From a virus, in the IMG/VR virus record IMGVR_UViG_3300046538_000055, positions 1-21,278 of that record: DNA of 21,278 nucleotides, one strand, 5' to 3'. The notes under the pieces are model-generated. The model was given only the letters and a program-made list of their open reading frames with translations. It did no database searches and was not told where the DNA came from. Each line of letters begins with the position of its first letter. The first letter of the stretch is position 1. Made by a program: the position numbers and the translations under genes. This document shows positions 7,924-15,286 of this stretch, one piece after another.

Positions 7924-8428
7924 CGAACCATTCACCCTCGACGAGCTTTATCAGGCAATCGAACAGCAGCTATCAAGCCATCTGCCAGGTGTCAAAGCAG
8001 TCACGGCATGGCCCAACATCAAGGATCGCATTGCGCTGCCTGCAGTGTTTATTGAAATGGCAGAAATGGAACCCGGTACTGACATCGGTACCGGGCAGAC
8101 CTCGTTGATCTGCAGGTTCGAAGCGCGGATCATCGTCGATCCGATTCGTGCGCAGCATTGTCAGCAGGCCGCACACTTGGCCGCCCAACTGGCGGTGCTG
8201 TTGCGCCTGCAAACCTGGGGCGTTGCGGTCGAGCCTGCCGAGTTCGTTCAGGCCATGCAGGACTGGACCAAGCCGGAGCTGGATGGCTACACCGTGTGGG
8301 TCGTTGAATGGACCCATAAGCTGTATTTGGGTGCGGAGGATTGGCCTTGGTCAGATGATCCCGAAGTGGTTCCCGAGAACGGCGGCTTTCCGGTGGAAGT
8401 TGTGTTGGCGCCGGAAGACTCGCCGTGA
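7916..8428 (+). CDS. Probable tail terminator/completion protein (lambda U position)
   Basis: This 170-aa acidic protein has no motif I can name with certainty. It starts with a helix (FTLDELYQAIEQQLSSHLPG, residues 6-25), followed by alternating strands and a helix (HCQQAAHLAAQLAVLLRLQ), and closes with an acidic Pro/Glu-rich tail. This alpha/beta layout fits tail terminator proteins, which cap the tube and bind the neck. In lambda the order is FII, Z, U, and this gene is exactly in the U place, with the first P2-type tail gene next. AAGGGGA lies just upstream of the ATG. The stop overlaps the GTG start of the spike gene (GTGA). The function is inferred from synteny. Confidence 0.6.
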   Translation: MSDEPFTLDELYQAIEQQLSSHLPGVKAVTAWPNIKDRIALPAVFIEMAEMEPGTDIGTGQTSLICRFEARIIVDPIRAQHCQQAAHLAAQLAVLLRLQTWGVAVEPAEFVQAMQDWTKPELDGYTVWVVEWTHKLYLGAEDWPWSDDPEVVPENGGFPVEVVLAPEDSP

Positions 8429-9000
8429 GTTACGCCAGTGCAGAGCATGACCGCATGATCGCGGCCATGCTGATGCCGTGCGTAGTGGTGGGGGTGGATC
8501 TACCGGCAGGAACTGTGCGGGTGTCGAGTGGCGAATGGACAAGTGCCTGGGTGCGCTGGCACAGCCTCGCCGCCGGCAAGGCGCGGCACTGGCGCGCGCC
8601 GAGTCCTGGTGAGCAGGGGGTGCTGTTCAACCCCAGTGGCCAGGCCGGCATGGGCACTTTCATTCCAGGGCTGTACGGCAATGCCGGCGCCCAGCCAGAC
8701 AACCGCGACCACGTTGAGGTCTGGCGTTTTGATGATGGCGGCTCGTTGGTCTACGACTGGCAGGCCCAGAGCTACACCATCACCCTGCCGACCGGCACGG
8801 TGACGATCAAAGTCGGCAGTACAGAACTCGTCGTTACGGATAACGCGGTGACAGTGAAGTCGGGAACGATCGATCTTGAGGGCGCTGTGAACATCAAGGG
8901 GCCGGTCAATATCGACGGTACGTTACACGTCACCGGTAACATCGACGGCGACGCGAACATCATGGCCGTCGGCAGTAGCGACAATCACCACAAGCATTAA
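8425..9000 (+). CDS. V: Baseplate spike protein gpV (P2 type)
   Basis: This 191-aa protein is the central spike of the baseplate that pierces the outer membrane when the sheath contracts. Residues about 18-90 resemble the OB-fold platform (VVVGVDLPAGTVRV, GEQGVLFNPSGQAGMGTFIP). Residues about 110-185 are a regular beta-helix with repeating NIKGPVNIDGTLHVTGNIDG. The last residues are DNHHKH, an H-x-H tip motif of the kind that binds iron at the spike apex in P2 gpV. The start is a GTG overlapping the previous stop and preceded by GGAAG (8412-8416); the next ATG, at 8449, is eight codons in and would shorten the N-terminus. Confidence 0.92.
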   Translation: MSYASAEHDRMIAAMLMPCVVVGVDLPAGTVRVSSGEWTSAWVRWHSLAAGKARHWRAPSPGEQGVLFNPSGQAGMGTFIPGLYGNAGAQPDNRDHVEVWRFDDGGSLVYDWQAQSYTITLPTGTVTIKVGSTELVVTDNAVTVKSGTIDLEGAVNIKGPVNIDGTLHVTGNIDGDANIMAVGSSDNHHKH

Positions 9001-9010
9001 TCACCCATCC

Positions 9011-9034
9011 AGCCCGCCCAGTGCGGGCTTTTTT
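9011..9034 (+). terminator. Hairpin with T-run after the spike gene
   Basis: AGCCCGC (9011-9017) pairs with GCGGGCT (9023-9029) around a five-base loop and runs into six T's (9029-9034). It ends five bases before AGGAGGA, the ribosome site of the following 83-aa gene. The structure is terminator-like, but genes needed in the same amounts lie downstream, so read-through or antitermination must occur. Confidence 0.65.
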
Positions 9035-9051
9035 ATGCCAGGAGGAAACCC

Positions 9052-9303
9052 ATGGCCAAGAACAATGAGCAAGCGATCGATGAGCAACTGCCGTCACCGA
9101 TTCGCCAACCCGTGCCAGCTCAACTTCAAACGCCGGATCTGCTGTTGAAGTTCCGCGATACGGTCTTCACCTCGCGCTCGCTGTGCATCCCTGGCACGAA
9201 CCGCACGTTGGCGGTGGCCAAGGGTTTCGTCGAGGTGTCGGCGTCCGATGAGCAAGCGGTCACCTACCTGAAATCCCATCCCGAAATTGAACCGCCGGAG
9301 TGA
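9052..9303 (+). CDS. Small protein of unknown function between gpV and gpW
   Basis: This 83-aa acidic protein is not recognised. The first 30 residues are polar and Pro/Gln-rich (LPSPIRQPVPAQLQTPD), probably flexible. The remainder (LLLKFRDTVFTSRSLCIPGTNRTLAVAKGFVEVSASDEQAVTYLKSHPEI) looks like a small beta-rich fold with a final helix. It has no signal peptide or membrane segment. It has one of the best ribosome sites in the window (AGGAGGA, 9040-9046) and its own hairpin leader, which suggests high expression. Its place between spike and gp25-like gene is unusual for P2, where V and W are adjacent. A baseplate or head accessory role is possible, but nothing in the sequence proves it. Confidence 0.75.
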   Translation: MAKNNEQAIDEQLPSPIRQPVPAQLQTPDLLLKFRDTVFTSRSLCIPGTNRTLAVAKGFVEVSASDEQAVTYLKSHPEIEPPE

Positions 9304-9308
9304 CGTAA

Positions 9309-9635
9309 ATGATCGGAATGGATCGCCACACCGGCCAGCCCATTGCCGATTTGCCAAGCGTTATTCAGTCGATCGGCGACATCCTCAGCACGCCGATCGG
9401 CAGCCGGCGAAAGCGTCCGGAGTACGGCAGCAAGTGCCGTAGTTATGTGGACTTGCCGGTTAACGCCGGGTGGAAAAGCTCAGTTCAAGCCGAGGCGGCG
9501 CGCGCGATCGAGCGGTGGGAGCCGCGCGTGGAGCTTAAGAGCGTCCGTGTGAAATCGGTGCTGGGCGGAAAGATTGATTTTGTTGTTGCCGGCAAGTACC
9601 TGGGCAACGACTTCATGGCCGAGGTGAGTACATGA
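9309..9635 (+). CDS. W: Baseplate wedge protein gpW (gp25-like)
   Basis: This 108-aa protein belongs to the gp25/W family that forms the core of the baseplate wedge and starts sheath assembly. The start MIGMDRHTGQPIADL followed by QSIGDILSTPIGSRRKRPEYGS (residues 20-41) is the family hallmark; the Arg-rich strand and the E-Y-G-S motif are conserved in phages and contractile injection systems. GGAG at 9297-9300 supports the ATG at 9309 over the one at 9318. It ends in an ATGAG overlap with gpJ, whose ribosome site GAGGTGA (9621-9627) lies inside this gene. Confidence 0.94.
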   Translation: MIGMDRHTGQPIADLPSVIQSIGDILSTPIGSRRKRPEYGSKCRSYVDLPVNAGWKSSVQAEAARAIERWEPRVELKSVRVKSVLGGKIDFVVAGKYLGNDFMAEVST

Positions 9636-10519
9636 GTGTTTTGGATCTGTCCGCCCTGCCGGCGCCGGACGTGCTGGAGCCGCTGGATTATGAGCTGACC
9701 TTTCAAGACTGCCTCAGCACCTTTCGGGTCGACCTGGGCGACAACTGGACGGCCAACATGGAATCCGATCCGGTGGTCAAGCTGCTGGAGACGGGGGCCT
9801 ATATCAAGCTGGGCAACCGCGCCCGGGTCAACGACGCGGCCAAGGGTCTGCTGTTGGCCTACGCGATCAAGAGTGACCTTGACCACCTTGGGGCCAACGT
9901 CAATCTGCCGCGCCTGGTGATTCAAGCCGAGGATCTGACCGTCACGCCGCCAGTGCCTGAAGTGCTGGAGGAAGACGACCCGTACCGTGAGCGCATTCAG
10001 TTGGCTTACGAGGGGCTGACCACGGCCGGGCCGCGTAACAGCTACATCCTGCACACACGAAACGCCTCGGGGCTGGTGGCAGACGCCTCGGCCGAAAGTC
10101 CATCACCGTGCAACGTTACGGTAACGGTGCTTAGCACTGAGGGAAAAGGCGAGGCCAGCGCCGAGTTGCTGGACGTGGTGCGGCTGGCAGTGAATGACGA
10201 AGACGTTCGGCCGCTCGGCGATCGGGTCAAGGTGCAAAGCGCGGAAATCCTCGACTACAGCATTGATGCCATTTTGCACATGAGCAGTGCTGGGCCTGAG
10301 GGCGAGGCCAGCCGGGCGGAAGCCGAGCGACGACTGGCGGCATGGATCAATCCACGCAAGCGGCTGGGGGTTGAGGTGGCCCGGTCGGCGGTGGATGCGC
10401 AGTTGCACGTTGCCGGCGTCTCGCGGGTTGAACTGACCGGATGGGTCGATCTGGCCCCCACGAAGGCGCAGGCGGCGTTCTGCACGGGTTACACGGTGAA
10501 GCTGGCGGGGGAAGCATGA
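9632..10519 (+). CDS. J: Baseplate wedge protein gpJ
   Basis: This 295-aa protein is a P2 J-type (T4 gp6-like) baseplate component at the edge of the wedge. Recognisable segments are the start LSALPAPDVLEPLDYE, the D-P-V-V-KLLE-x-x-A-Y region (about residues 46-57), KGLLLAYAIKSDLDHLGANV (about 70-89), and EEDDPYRERIQLAYEGLTTAGP (about 112-133), all typical of gpJ. The start has an excellent Shine-Dalgarno, GAGGTGA, four bases upstream, and overlaps the W stop. The J-I junction is again an ATGA overlap, so W, J and I are made in linked amounts. Confidence 0.95.
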   Translation: MSVLDLSALPAPDVLEPLDYELTFQDCLSTFRVDLGDNWTANMESDPVVKLLETGAYIKLGNRARVNDAAKGLLLAYAIKSDLDHLGANVNLPRLVIQAEDLTVTPPVPEVLEEDDPYRERIQLAYEGLTTAGPRNSYILHTRNASGLVADASAESPSPCNVTVTVLSTEGKGEASAELLDVVRLAVNDEDVRPLGDRVKVQSAEILDYSIDAILHMSSAGPEGEASRAEAERRLAAWINPRKRLGVEVARSAVDAQLHVAGVSRVELTGWVDLAPTKAQAAFCTGYTVKLAGEA

Positions 10520-11124
10520 AAAGCCTTCTGCCGAGCAATAGCACGCCACTGGAGCGGGCAATCGAGGCGGCTTTTTACGAGCGCACGATTGTCCCGCTGC
10601 GCACGCTGTACGACCCCGACACTTGCCCGGCTCAGCTGTTGCCGCATCTGGCGTGGGCGTGGTCTGTCGATCGCTGGGATTACCGATGGTCTGAAGCAAC
10701 CAAGCGCGCGGCCATCAAGGCCTCTTTCTACATCCACAAGCACAAGGGCACGATCGGCGCGCTGCGCCGGGTGGTCGAGCCGCTGGGATATCTGATCGAG
10801 ATTGTCGAGTGGTTCAACACCGTGCCCGAGGGTGTGCCGGGCACCTTCGCGCTGAAGGTCGGCGTTCTCGATACCGGCATCACCGAGGAAATGTATCAGG
10901 AGCTAGAGCGCCTGATTGACGACGCCAAGCCCGTCACGCGGCATCTGACCGGGCTGGCGATCAGCCTGGAAACACAAGGCGATTTGAATATTGCCGTGTC
11001 CCTTTACGAAGGCGACGAAATCGACGTTTACCCGCCCGTCATGCGTGACATCGAGGTCACCGGCAGCTTCGGCGTGGTCGGTCGCGAACACACCATAGAC
11101 ACCCTGGACGTTTATTATGATTGA
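10516..11124 (+). CDS. I: Baseplate protein gpI
   Basis: This 202-aa protein is the P2 I-type tail protein that joins wedge to tail fibre. Typical features are SLLPSNSTPLERAIEAAF at the N-terminus, LYDPDTCPAQLLPHLAWAWSVDRWD (about residues 32-56) and the helix following it (AAIKASFYIHKHKGTIGALRR, about 66-86). The C-terminal 60 residues are beta-rich. The ATG at 10516 has a GGGGGA site upstream and overlaps the J stop; an upstream in-frame start lies inside J and is unlikely. The last eight bases overlap the fibre gene. Confidence 0.94.
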   Translation: MKSLLPSNSTPLERAIEAAFYERTIVPLRTLYDPDTCPAQLLPHLAWAWSVDRWDYRWSEATKRAAIKASFYIHKHKGTIGALRRVVEPLGYLIEIVEWFNTVPEGVPGTFALKVGVLDTGITEEMYQELERLIDDAKPVTRHLTGLAISLETQGDLNIAVSLYEGDEIDVYPPVMRDIEVTGSFGVVGREHTIDTLDVYYD

Positions 11125-12742
11125 TGCGAATTCGCAGTTTTTCGCGATCCTCACGAACGTGGGGATGGCCAAGCAGGCGAACGCCGACGCACTCGGCATT
11201 CCCTGGCTGATCACGCAAATGGGCGTGGGTGATGCCAACCCGAACGGACTGGCCGACCCACCCAACCCGGTGCCGGCGGCCGGACAAACCAAGTTGCTCA
11301 ACGAGTGGCGCCGCAAGCCGCTCAATCAACTGAAGATCGACCCGGTCAACCCGGCCGTGATCATCGCCGAGCAGATCATTCCCGCCGATGAGGGCGGTAA
11401 ATGGATTCGCGAAATCGGTCTGTACGACGCGGACGGGGATCTGGTGGCGGTGGCCAACTGCGCGCCGAGCTTCAAGCCGTTACTGTCGCAGGGTTCGGGC
11501 CGCACGCAAATCGTGCGCATGAATTTCATCGTCACCAGTACCGGCAGCATTCAGCTAAAGATTGACCCGGCGATCGTGCTGGCCTCGCGGGCCTACGTCG
11601 ACGCGGCCATTCTGGAAGTGTTGCCGAAGAACAAGACGCCGGGACAGTGGACGCGGGTCAAGACCAACGATCGGGGAATTGTGGTGTCGGGCGATAACCC
11701 GGAAACGCTTGCCGCCATGGGCATCAAGGACACTTACACCAAGACCGAAATCGAGGCGATGATTGCGCAGGCCTCGGCCCTGCCAGTGGGCGCCACGGTG
11801 TCGTTTCCGCTGGACAAGGCGGCGCCCGGTTTTCTGGAGCTGGATGGCAGTGTTAAGAGCATTGCGGTCTATCCCGATCTGGCCGCGTTCCTCGGCACCG
11901 CTTTCAACAAGGGCGACGAGGGTGCGGGTAATTTCCGCTTGCCGGAGTCGCGCGGCGAGTTCCTGCGGGGCTGGGATCACGGGCGCGGTGTTGATGCTGG
12001 CCGTGAAGTGGGCAGCTATCAGCTCGACGCTTTGCAGAACATTACGGGCGCTTTGAATGCGCGGGCAGCGAACGTCTCCGGAAGCGGGACGCTCATTGTC
12101 GGTAACGCATCTGGCGCGTTTGGAGCAGCGGAAAAGGCTGGCGGCTCGGCGGGCACTATGGCTCTTGCTACCACTGGGGCGGTGACTAATCCGGTGGACA
12201 TCTACACGTTAGATGCCTCGCGCGTAGCCCGGACATCGACCGAAACCCGTGGCCGAAACCTGGCGGTGATCTGGTGCATTAAGGCGTGGAACGCACCAAT
12301 CAATCAGGGAAATATCGACATTGCCGCGCTCGCGGCATTGGCGACTCAGGCAACCGAAATCAAGCTCGGCACGGCCAAGATCGCAACGCAGGCACTGACA
12401 GACGCTGGCGTTGATGACGCCACGATCGTCACGCCGAAAAAACTGCGATTCGGCTTCTCCGTGAATCGGGGTGCCAATGGGTATATCGCGTTTCCGAGCT
12501 GGCTCGGCGGACTGATCATTCAATGGGGTGTGAAGGTGACGACGGCGACTGTGGGTAACAACCCGGTGGTGTTTTACACGGCGTTCCCTAATGCATGCTT
12601 GGGCGTGACTTTGGGGTTCTGGCTGACAAATCCAGCCAACTATTACATGACGGGCGTGAATACGCAGACGCTGACCGGGTTCAACATCTACAACCCGCAG
12701 GCCGCCCCATTGGTGCACAACTGGCTTGCCATCGGCTACTAA
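11117..12742 (+). CDS. Tail fibre protein with collar and gp53-like tip domains
   Basis: This 541-aa protein is the likely receptor-binding fibre. Residues 1-160 are the tail-collar type N-terminal domain that docks to gpI (MIDANSQFFAILTNVGMAK, then WIREIGLYDADGDLVAVANC). Residues about 220-295 are a collar domain (LPVGATVSFP, FLELDGS, FRLPESRGEFLRGWDHGRG). Residues about 395-450 hold an Ala-rich fibre repeat with TDAGVDDATIVTPKKLRFGF. The last 88 residues (NGYIAFPSWLGGLIIQWG to HNWLAIGY) resemble the gp53-like C-terminal tip, which should contact the host receptor. The ribosome site is weak, and the gene overlaps gpI by eight bases. Tip specificity cannot be read from sequence. Confidence 0.92.
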   Translation: MIDANSQFFAILTNVGMAKQANADALGIPWLITQMGVGDANPNGLADPPNPVPAAGQTKLLNEWRRKPLNQLKIDPVNPAVIIAEQIIPADEGGKWIREIGLYDADGDLVAVANCAPSFKPLLSQGSGRTQIVRMNFIVTSTGSIQLKIDPAIVLASRAYVDAAILEVLPKNKTPGQWTRVKTNDRGIVVSGDNPETLAAMGIKDTYTKTEIEAMIAQASALPVGATVSFPLDKAAPGFLELDGSVKSIAVYPDLAAFLGTAFNKGDEGAGNFRLPESRGEFLRGWDHGRGVDAGREVGSYQLDALQNITGALNARAANVSGSGTLIVGNASGAFGAAEKAGGSAGTMALATTGAVTNPVDIYTLDASRVARTSTETRGRNLAVIWCIKAWNAPINQGNIDIAALAALATQATEIKLGTAKIATQALTDAGVDDATIVTPKKLRFGFSVNRGANGYIAFPSWLGGLIIQWGVKVTTATVGNNPVVFYTAFPNACLGVTLGFWLTNPANYYMTGVNTQTLTGFNIYNPQAAPLVHNWLAIGY

Positions 12743-12751
12743 GGGGTAGGT

Positions 12752-13177
12752 ATGTATTCTTCGAAGCAAAAACGCGGGTTCTATGATCCCGCAGTTCACG
12801 CCGTCATGCCGGCGGACGTGATTCAAATCTCGGCCAAGTATCACGCCGAGCTGCTCGCTGGGCAGGGTCAGGGCAAGGTTATTGAGTGGGGAGACGATGG
12901 CATCCCCGTGTTGGCTGATCCGCAATTGCCTGCCCCTGAAGAGTTGGTCGCTGCTGAGCGTATGTGGCGTGATGTTCAATTGGCTTTGACTGATCCGCTG
13001 GTGGCCCGCAATCGCGACGAAATCGAGCAGGGTGATCCGACCTCGATTACTGCCGAGCAATATGCCGAGCTGCAAGCGTATCGCCGGCAGTTGCGCGACT
13101 GGCCACAAGGGGAGCAATTCCCGCTCGCTGATCATCGGCCGATTGCCCCGCTCTGGATGACCGAGCCGCTTCAATAA
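12752..13177 (+). CDS. Tail fibre assembly chaperone
   Basis: This 141-aa protein belongs to the fibre-assembly family (P2 gpG, lambda Tfa) that folds or trimerises the fibre and may remain on its tip. The family signature is the C-terminal half: MWRDVQLALTDPLVARNRDE followed by the block ITAEQYAELQAYRRQLRDWP (residues about 69-118). The N-terminus (SSKQKRGFYDPAVHAVMPADVIQIS) is the variable, fibre-matching part. AAGGGGTAGG precedes the ATG, and it lies nine bases after the fibre stop. Fibre and chaperone are normally exchanged together between phages. A strong terminator-like hairpin starts at its stop codon. Confidence 0.92.
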   Translation: MYSSKQKRGFYDPAVHAVMPADVIQISAKYHAELLAGQGQGKVIEWGDDGIPVLADPQLPAPEELVAAERMWRDVQLALTDPLVARNRDEIEQGDPTSITAEQYAELQAYRRQLRDWPQGEQFPLADHRPIAPLWMTEPLQ

Positions 13178-13202
13178 ACGCCCCGCACTGACGGGGCGTT
13201 TT
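13177..13202 (+). terminator. Strong intrinsic terminator after the fibre chaperone
   Basis: AACGCCCCG (13177-13185) pairs perfectly with CGGGGCGTT (13192-13200) around a six-base loop, followed by TTCTTTT. This nine-base-pair G/C-rich stem is one of the two longest in the window and starts on the last base of the stop codon. It probably ends much of the transcription of the baseplate-fibre block. Confidence 0.8.
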
Positions 13203-13209
13203 CTTTTCC

Positions 13210-13221
13210 GTTACGCGTAAC
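13210..13221. repeat. Perfect palindrome GTTACGCGTAAC, copy 1
   Basis: This is a 12-base perfect palindrome between the two hairpins upstream of the sheath gene. The identical 12-mer recurs at 19183-19194 upstream of the hub gene. The distance to the next hairpin is 14 bases here and 16 bases there, and to the next start codon 59 and 53 bases. It could be a protein-binding site (dimeric regulator), a methylation site or an RNA hairpin; no known operator is recognised. Confidence 0.6.
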
Positions 13222-13235
13222 ACGAACACCCTCAC

Positions 13236-13259
13236 AGCCTCGCTTATGCGGGGCTTTTT
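13236..13259 (+). terminator. Hairpin with T-run before the sheath gene
   Basis: AGCCTCGC (13236-13243) pairs with GCGGGGCT (13248-13255) with one G-T wobble and a four-base loop, then T's to 13259. It ends seven bases before the ribosome site of the sheath gene, in the same arrangement as the capsid gene leader. Confidence 0.65.
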
Positions 13260-13271
13260 CGTTTCTGGAGA
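13255..13271 (+). repeat. 17-base leader repeat, copy 2 (before sheath gene)
   Basis: TTTTTCGTTTCTGGAGA is identical to 5920-5936 upstream of the major capsid gene. It holds the hairpin T-tract and the Shine-Dalgarno. Both downstream genes encode proteins used in very high copy number. Confidence 0.7.
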
Positions 13272-13280
13272 TTGACCCTT

Positions 13281-14447
13281 ATGAGTGGTTTTTTTCACGG
13301 CGTCACGACCACGCTGATTGATACCGGTGCGCGCACTATCTCGCTGCCGTCGTCGTCAATCATTGGTCTGTGCGACACCTTCACCCCCGGCGTTCTCGGC
13401 GGCGGCACGGCCAAGGCTGGCGAGCTGATGTTGATCACGACCGAGCGCGAGGCGATTGCCGCCTTCGGTGCTGACTCGGCGATCACCAAGGCCTGTCAGG
13501 CGATCTATGTGCGGGCCAAGGCGGTGATCGTCGCCATCGGCGTGCCCAAGCTGGAAGACGCCGCGCTGCAAACCTCGGCGATCATCGGCGGCGTGCTGGC
13601 CTCGGGTCAGCGTACCGGCTTGCAAGCGCTGCTCGATGGCAAGAGCAAGCACAACGCGCAACCTAAGCTGCTGATCGCCCCGAAGCATTCGGCAACCCAA
13701 GCGATCGCGACGGCTATGGATGCATTGGCCGGCAAGCTGCGCGCGATCGCGATTATCGACGGCCCTAACACGACCGACGAAGCGGTGATTGAGTACGCCG
13801 AGAACTTCGGCAGCAAGCGTTTGTATCTGGTGGATCCGGGTGTGCAGTTCTGGGACACGGTCACCAGTGCGACGATCGACGCGCCGGGTTCGGCGTGGGT
13901 CGCGGGGCTGTTCGCCTGGACTGACGAGACTTACGGCTATTGGGCCTCGCCGTCGAACAAGGAGTTTGTCGGTATCACCGGCACTTCGCGCCCGGTCGAG
14001 TATCTGGACGGCGACGCCACTTGCCGGGCCAACCTGCTCAACAACGCCAATATCACCACGATCATTCGTGACGGCGGTTATCGCCTGTGGGGCAACCGCA
14101 CGCTGTCGAGCGATGCGAAGTGGGCATTTGTTACCCGTGTGCGTACCTGCGACATCCTCATGGATGCGATTCAGGCGGGCCACAAGTGGGCGGTCGACCG
14201 CTCGATCACCAAGACCTACGTTAAGGACGTGACCGAAGGCCTGCAAGCGTTCATGCGTGATCAGAAGAACGCCGGCGCGATCATCAACTTTGAGGTCTAC
14301 GCGGACACCGAGCGGAACACGGCCAGCCAGATCGAGCAGGGCATCATTTACTGGGTCATTCGCTTCACCGACGTGCCGCCGGCGGAAAACCCGAATTTCG
14401 TGATCGAGGTCACCAACGAGTGGCTGACTGAAGTGCTTGAAGCCTAA
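13281..14447 (+). CDS. FI: Contractile tail sheath protein FI
   Basis: This 388-aa protein is the P2 FI/R-pyocin-type sheath subunit that contracts to drive the tube through the envelope. Typical features are the start FFHGVTTTLIDTGARTISLP (residues 4-23), FTPG (about 34-37), and the C-terminal sheath core with GNRTLSSDAKWAFVTRVRTC (about 275-294), VTEGLQAFMRDQKNAGAI (about 318-335) and EWLTEVLEA at the end. The length matches P2 FI (396 aa). The ATG at 13281 is preferred; the frame is also open from a TTG at 13272, but that lies only one base from the Shine-Dalgarno TGGAG. The gene has its own leader, and tube gene FII follows 12 bases after the stop. Confidence 0.96.
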   Translation: MSGFFHGVTTTLIDTGARTISLPSSSIIGLCDTFTPGVLGGGTAKAGELMLITTEREAIAAFGADSAITKACQAIYVRAKAVIVAIGVPKLEDAALQTSAIIGGVLASGQRTGLQALLDGKSKHNAQPKLLIAPKHSATQAIATAMDALAGKLRAIAIIDGPNTTDEAVIEYAENFGSKRLYLVDPGVQFWDTVTSATIDAPGSAWVAGLFAWTDETYGYWASPSNKEFVGITGTSRPVEYLDGDATCRANLLNNANITTIIRDGGYRLWGNRTLSSDAKWAFVTRVRTCDILMDAIQAGHKWAVDRSITKTYVKDVTEGLQAFMRDQKNAGAIINFEVYADTERNTASQIEQGIIYWVIRFTDVPPAENPNFVIEVTNEWLTEVLEA

Positions 14448-14459
14448 GGGGGCTTATCA

Positions 14460-14963
14460 ATGATTCCTCAAGTTCTGAAGAACATGAACCTGTTTGTCGA
14501 CGGCGTCAGCTTTTCCGGCGACGTGCCGACCCTGACGCTGCCCAAGCTGACCCAAAAAGTCGAGGACTACCAAGGCGGCGGCATGTTTGCCCCGATCGAG
14601 TTCGCGGTGGGCCTGGAAAAGCTGGAGTCAGCGTTTACTACCAACGGCGTGCGCCGTGAGGCGCTGAAGTTCTTTGGTCTGGCTGATCAGACCGCCGCCA
14701 ATCTGGTGTTCCGTGGCGCCTTCGCAGATCTGAAAGGCCGCGTGACGCCGGTGATCGTCACCATGCGCGGCGGTGTGAAAGAGGTGGACATGGGCGACTG
14801 GAAACCGTCGACCGTGGGTGAAATCAAGCATGGCGTGAAGATCACCTATTACAAGCTCGAAATCGACGGGCGTGTGATGTTCGAAGTTGACCCGCTCGCC
14901 ATGATTTTCGTGGTGGATGGCGTTGATCAACTGGCTGCCGAACGTTCGGCCCTGGGCATGTAA
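14460..14963 (+). CDS. FII: Tail tube protein FII
   Basis: This 167-aa protein is the P2 FII-type tube subunit, whose hexamers stack into the inner tube. The hallmark N-terminus is MIPQVLKNMNLFVDGVSFSG followed by LTLPKLTQK. The middle strand region (FRGAFADLKGRVTPVIVTMRGG, about residues 83-104) and the end (ITYYKLEIDGRVMFEVDPLA, about 129-148) also fit. The length is close to P2 FII (172 aa). A GGGGG run lies upstream of the ATG. Sheath and tube are adjacent, as needed for equal output. Confidence 0.96.
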   Translation: MIPQVLKNMNLFVDGVSFSGDVPTLTLPKLTQKVEDYQGGGMFAPIEFAVGLEKLESAFTTNGVRREALKFFGLADQTAANLVFRGAFADLKGRVTPVIVTMRGGVKEVDMGDWKPSTVGEIKHGVKITYYKLEIDGRVMFEVDPLAMIFVVDGVDQLAAERSALGM

Positions 14964-14974
14964 GGAATTAGAAA

Positions 14975-15286
14975 ATGACTCAAGAAAACGAAGAAAAGAA
15001 AGTCCCGTCCTGGTTGCTCGTCAATGACGACAGCGTGGTGATCACCCTGAAGGGGGCCGCCGACTTCGGCGGCGTCAAGGTCGACAAAGTGACCATGCGC
15101 GCGCCGACCGTTCGCGATCAGCGCGCCGCTTCGGCGGGTGCGAAGGGTGACTATGAACAGCTCGAAATCAGCATGTTTTGCAGCCTGTTGCAGGCGACCG
15201 AGCCGGAGATCGCGGCCCTGACCACGCGCAACTACAACCGCCTGCAGGCCGGCTATTTTCGCTTGGTCGAAGAGGATGAGCTTTAA
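14975..15286 (+). CDS. E: Tail assembly chaperone gpE
   Basis: This 103-aa acidic protein is the short form of the P2-type tail assembly chaperone, which coats the tape measure before tube polymerisation. It is not part of the final tail. Features are the charged N-terminus (TQENEEKKVP), DDSVVITLKGAADFGGVKVDKVTMRAPTVRD (18-48) and the helix with YEQLEISMFCSLLQATEPEI. It lies between tube and tape measure genes as expected. A good TAAGGA site is present. It ends in CTT TAA C, with the open frame of the E' extension overlapping in the +1 frame. See the recoding site at 15272-15287. Confidence 0.9.
   Translation: MTQENEEKKVPSWLLVNDDSVVITLKGAADFGGVKVDKVTMRAPTVRDQRAASAGAKGDYEQLEISMFCSLLQATEPEIAALTTRNYNRLQAGYFRLVEEDEL

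Noticed and set aside
10115-10125. GTTAC G GTAAC inverted repeat within gpJ
   Set aside because: It resembles the intergenic palindrome but has a different centre and lies in coding sequence; it is probably chance.
12209-13174. 321-codon minus-strand frame opposite fibre and chaperone
   Set aside because: It has Arg/His-rich shadow composition, and the sense strand carries clear fibre and chaperone motifs.
13356-14246. 296-codon minus-strand frame opposite the sheath gene
   Set aside because: It is Arg-rich with no motif; the sheath gene on the other strand is certain.
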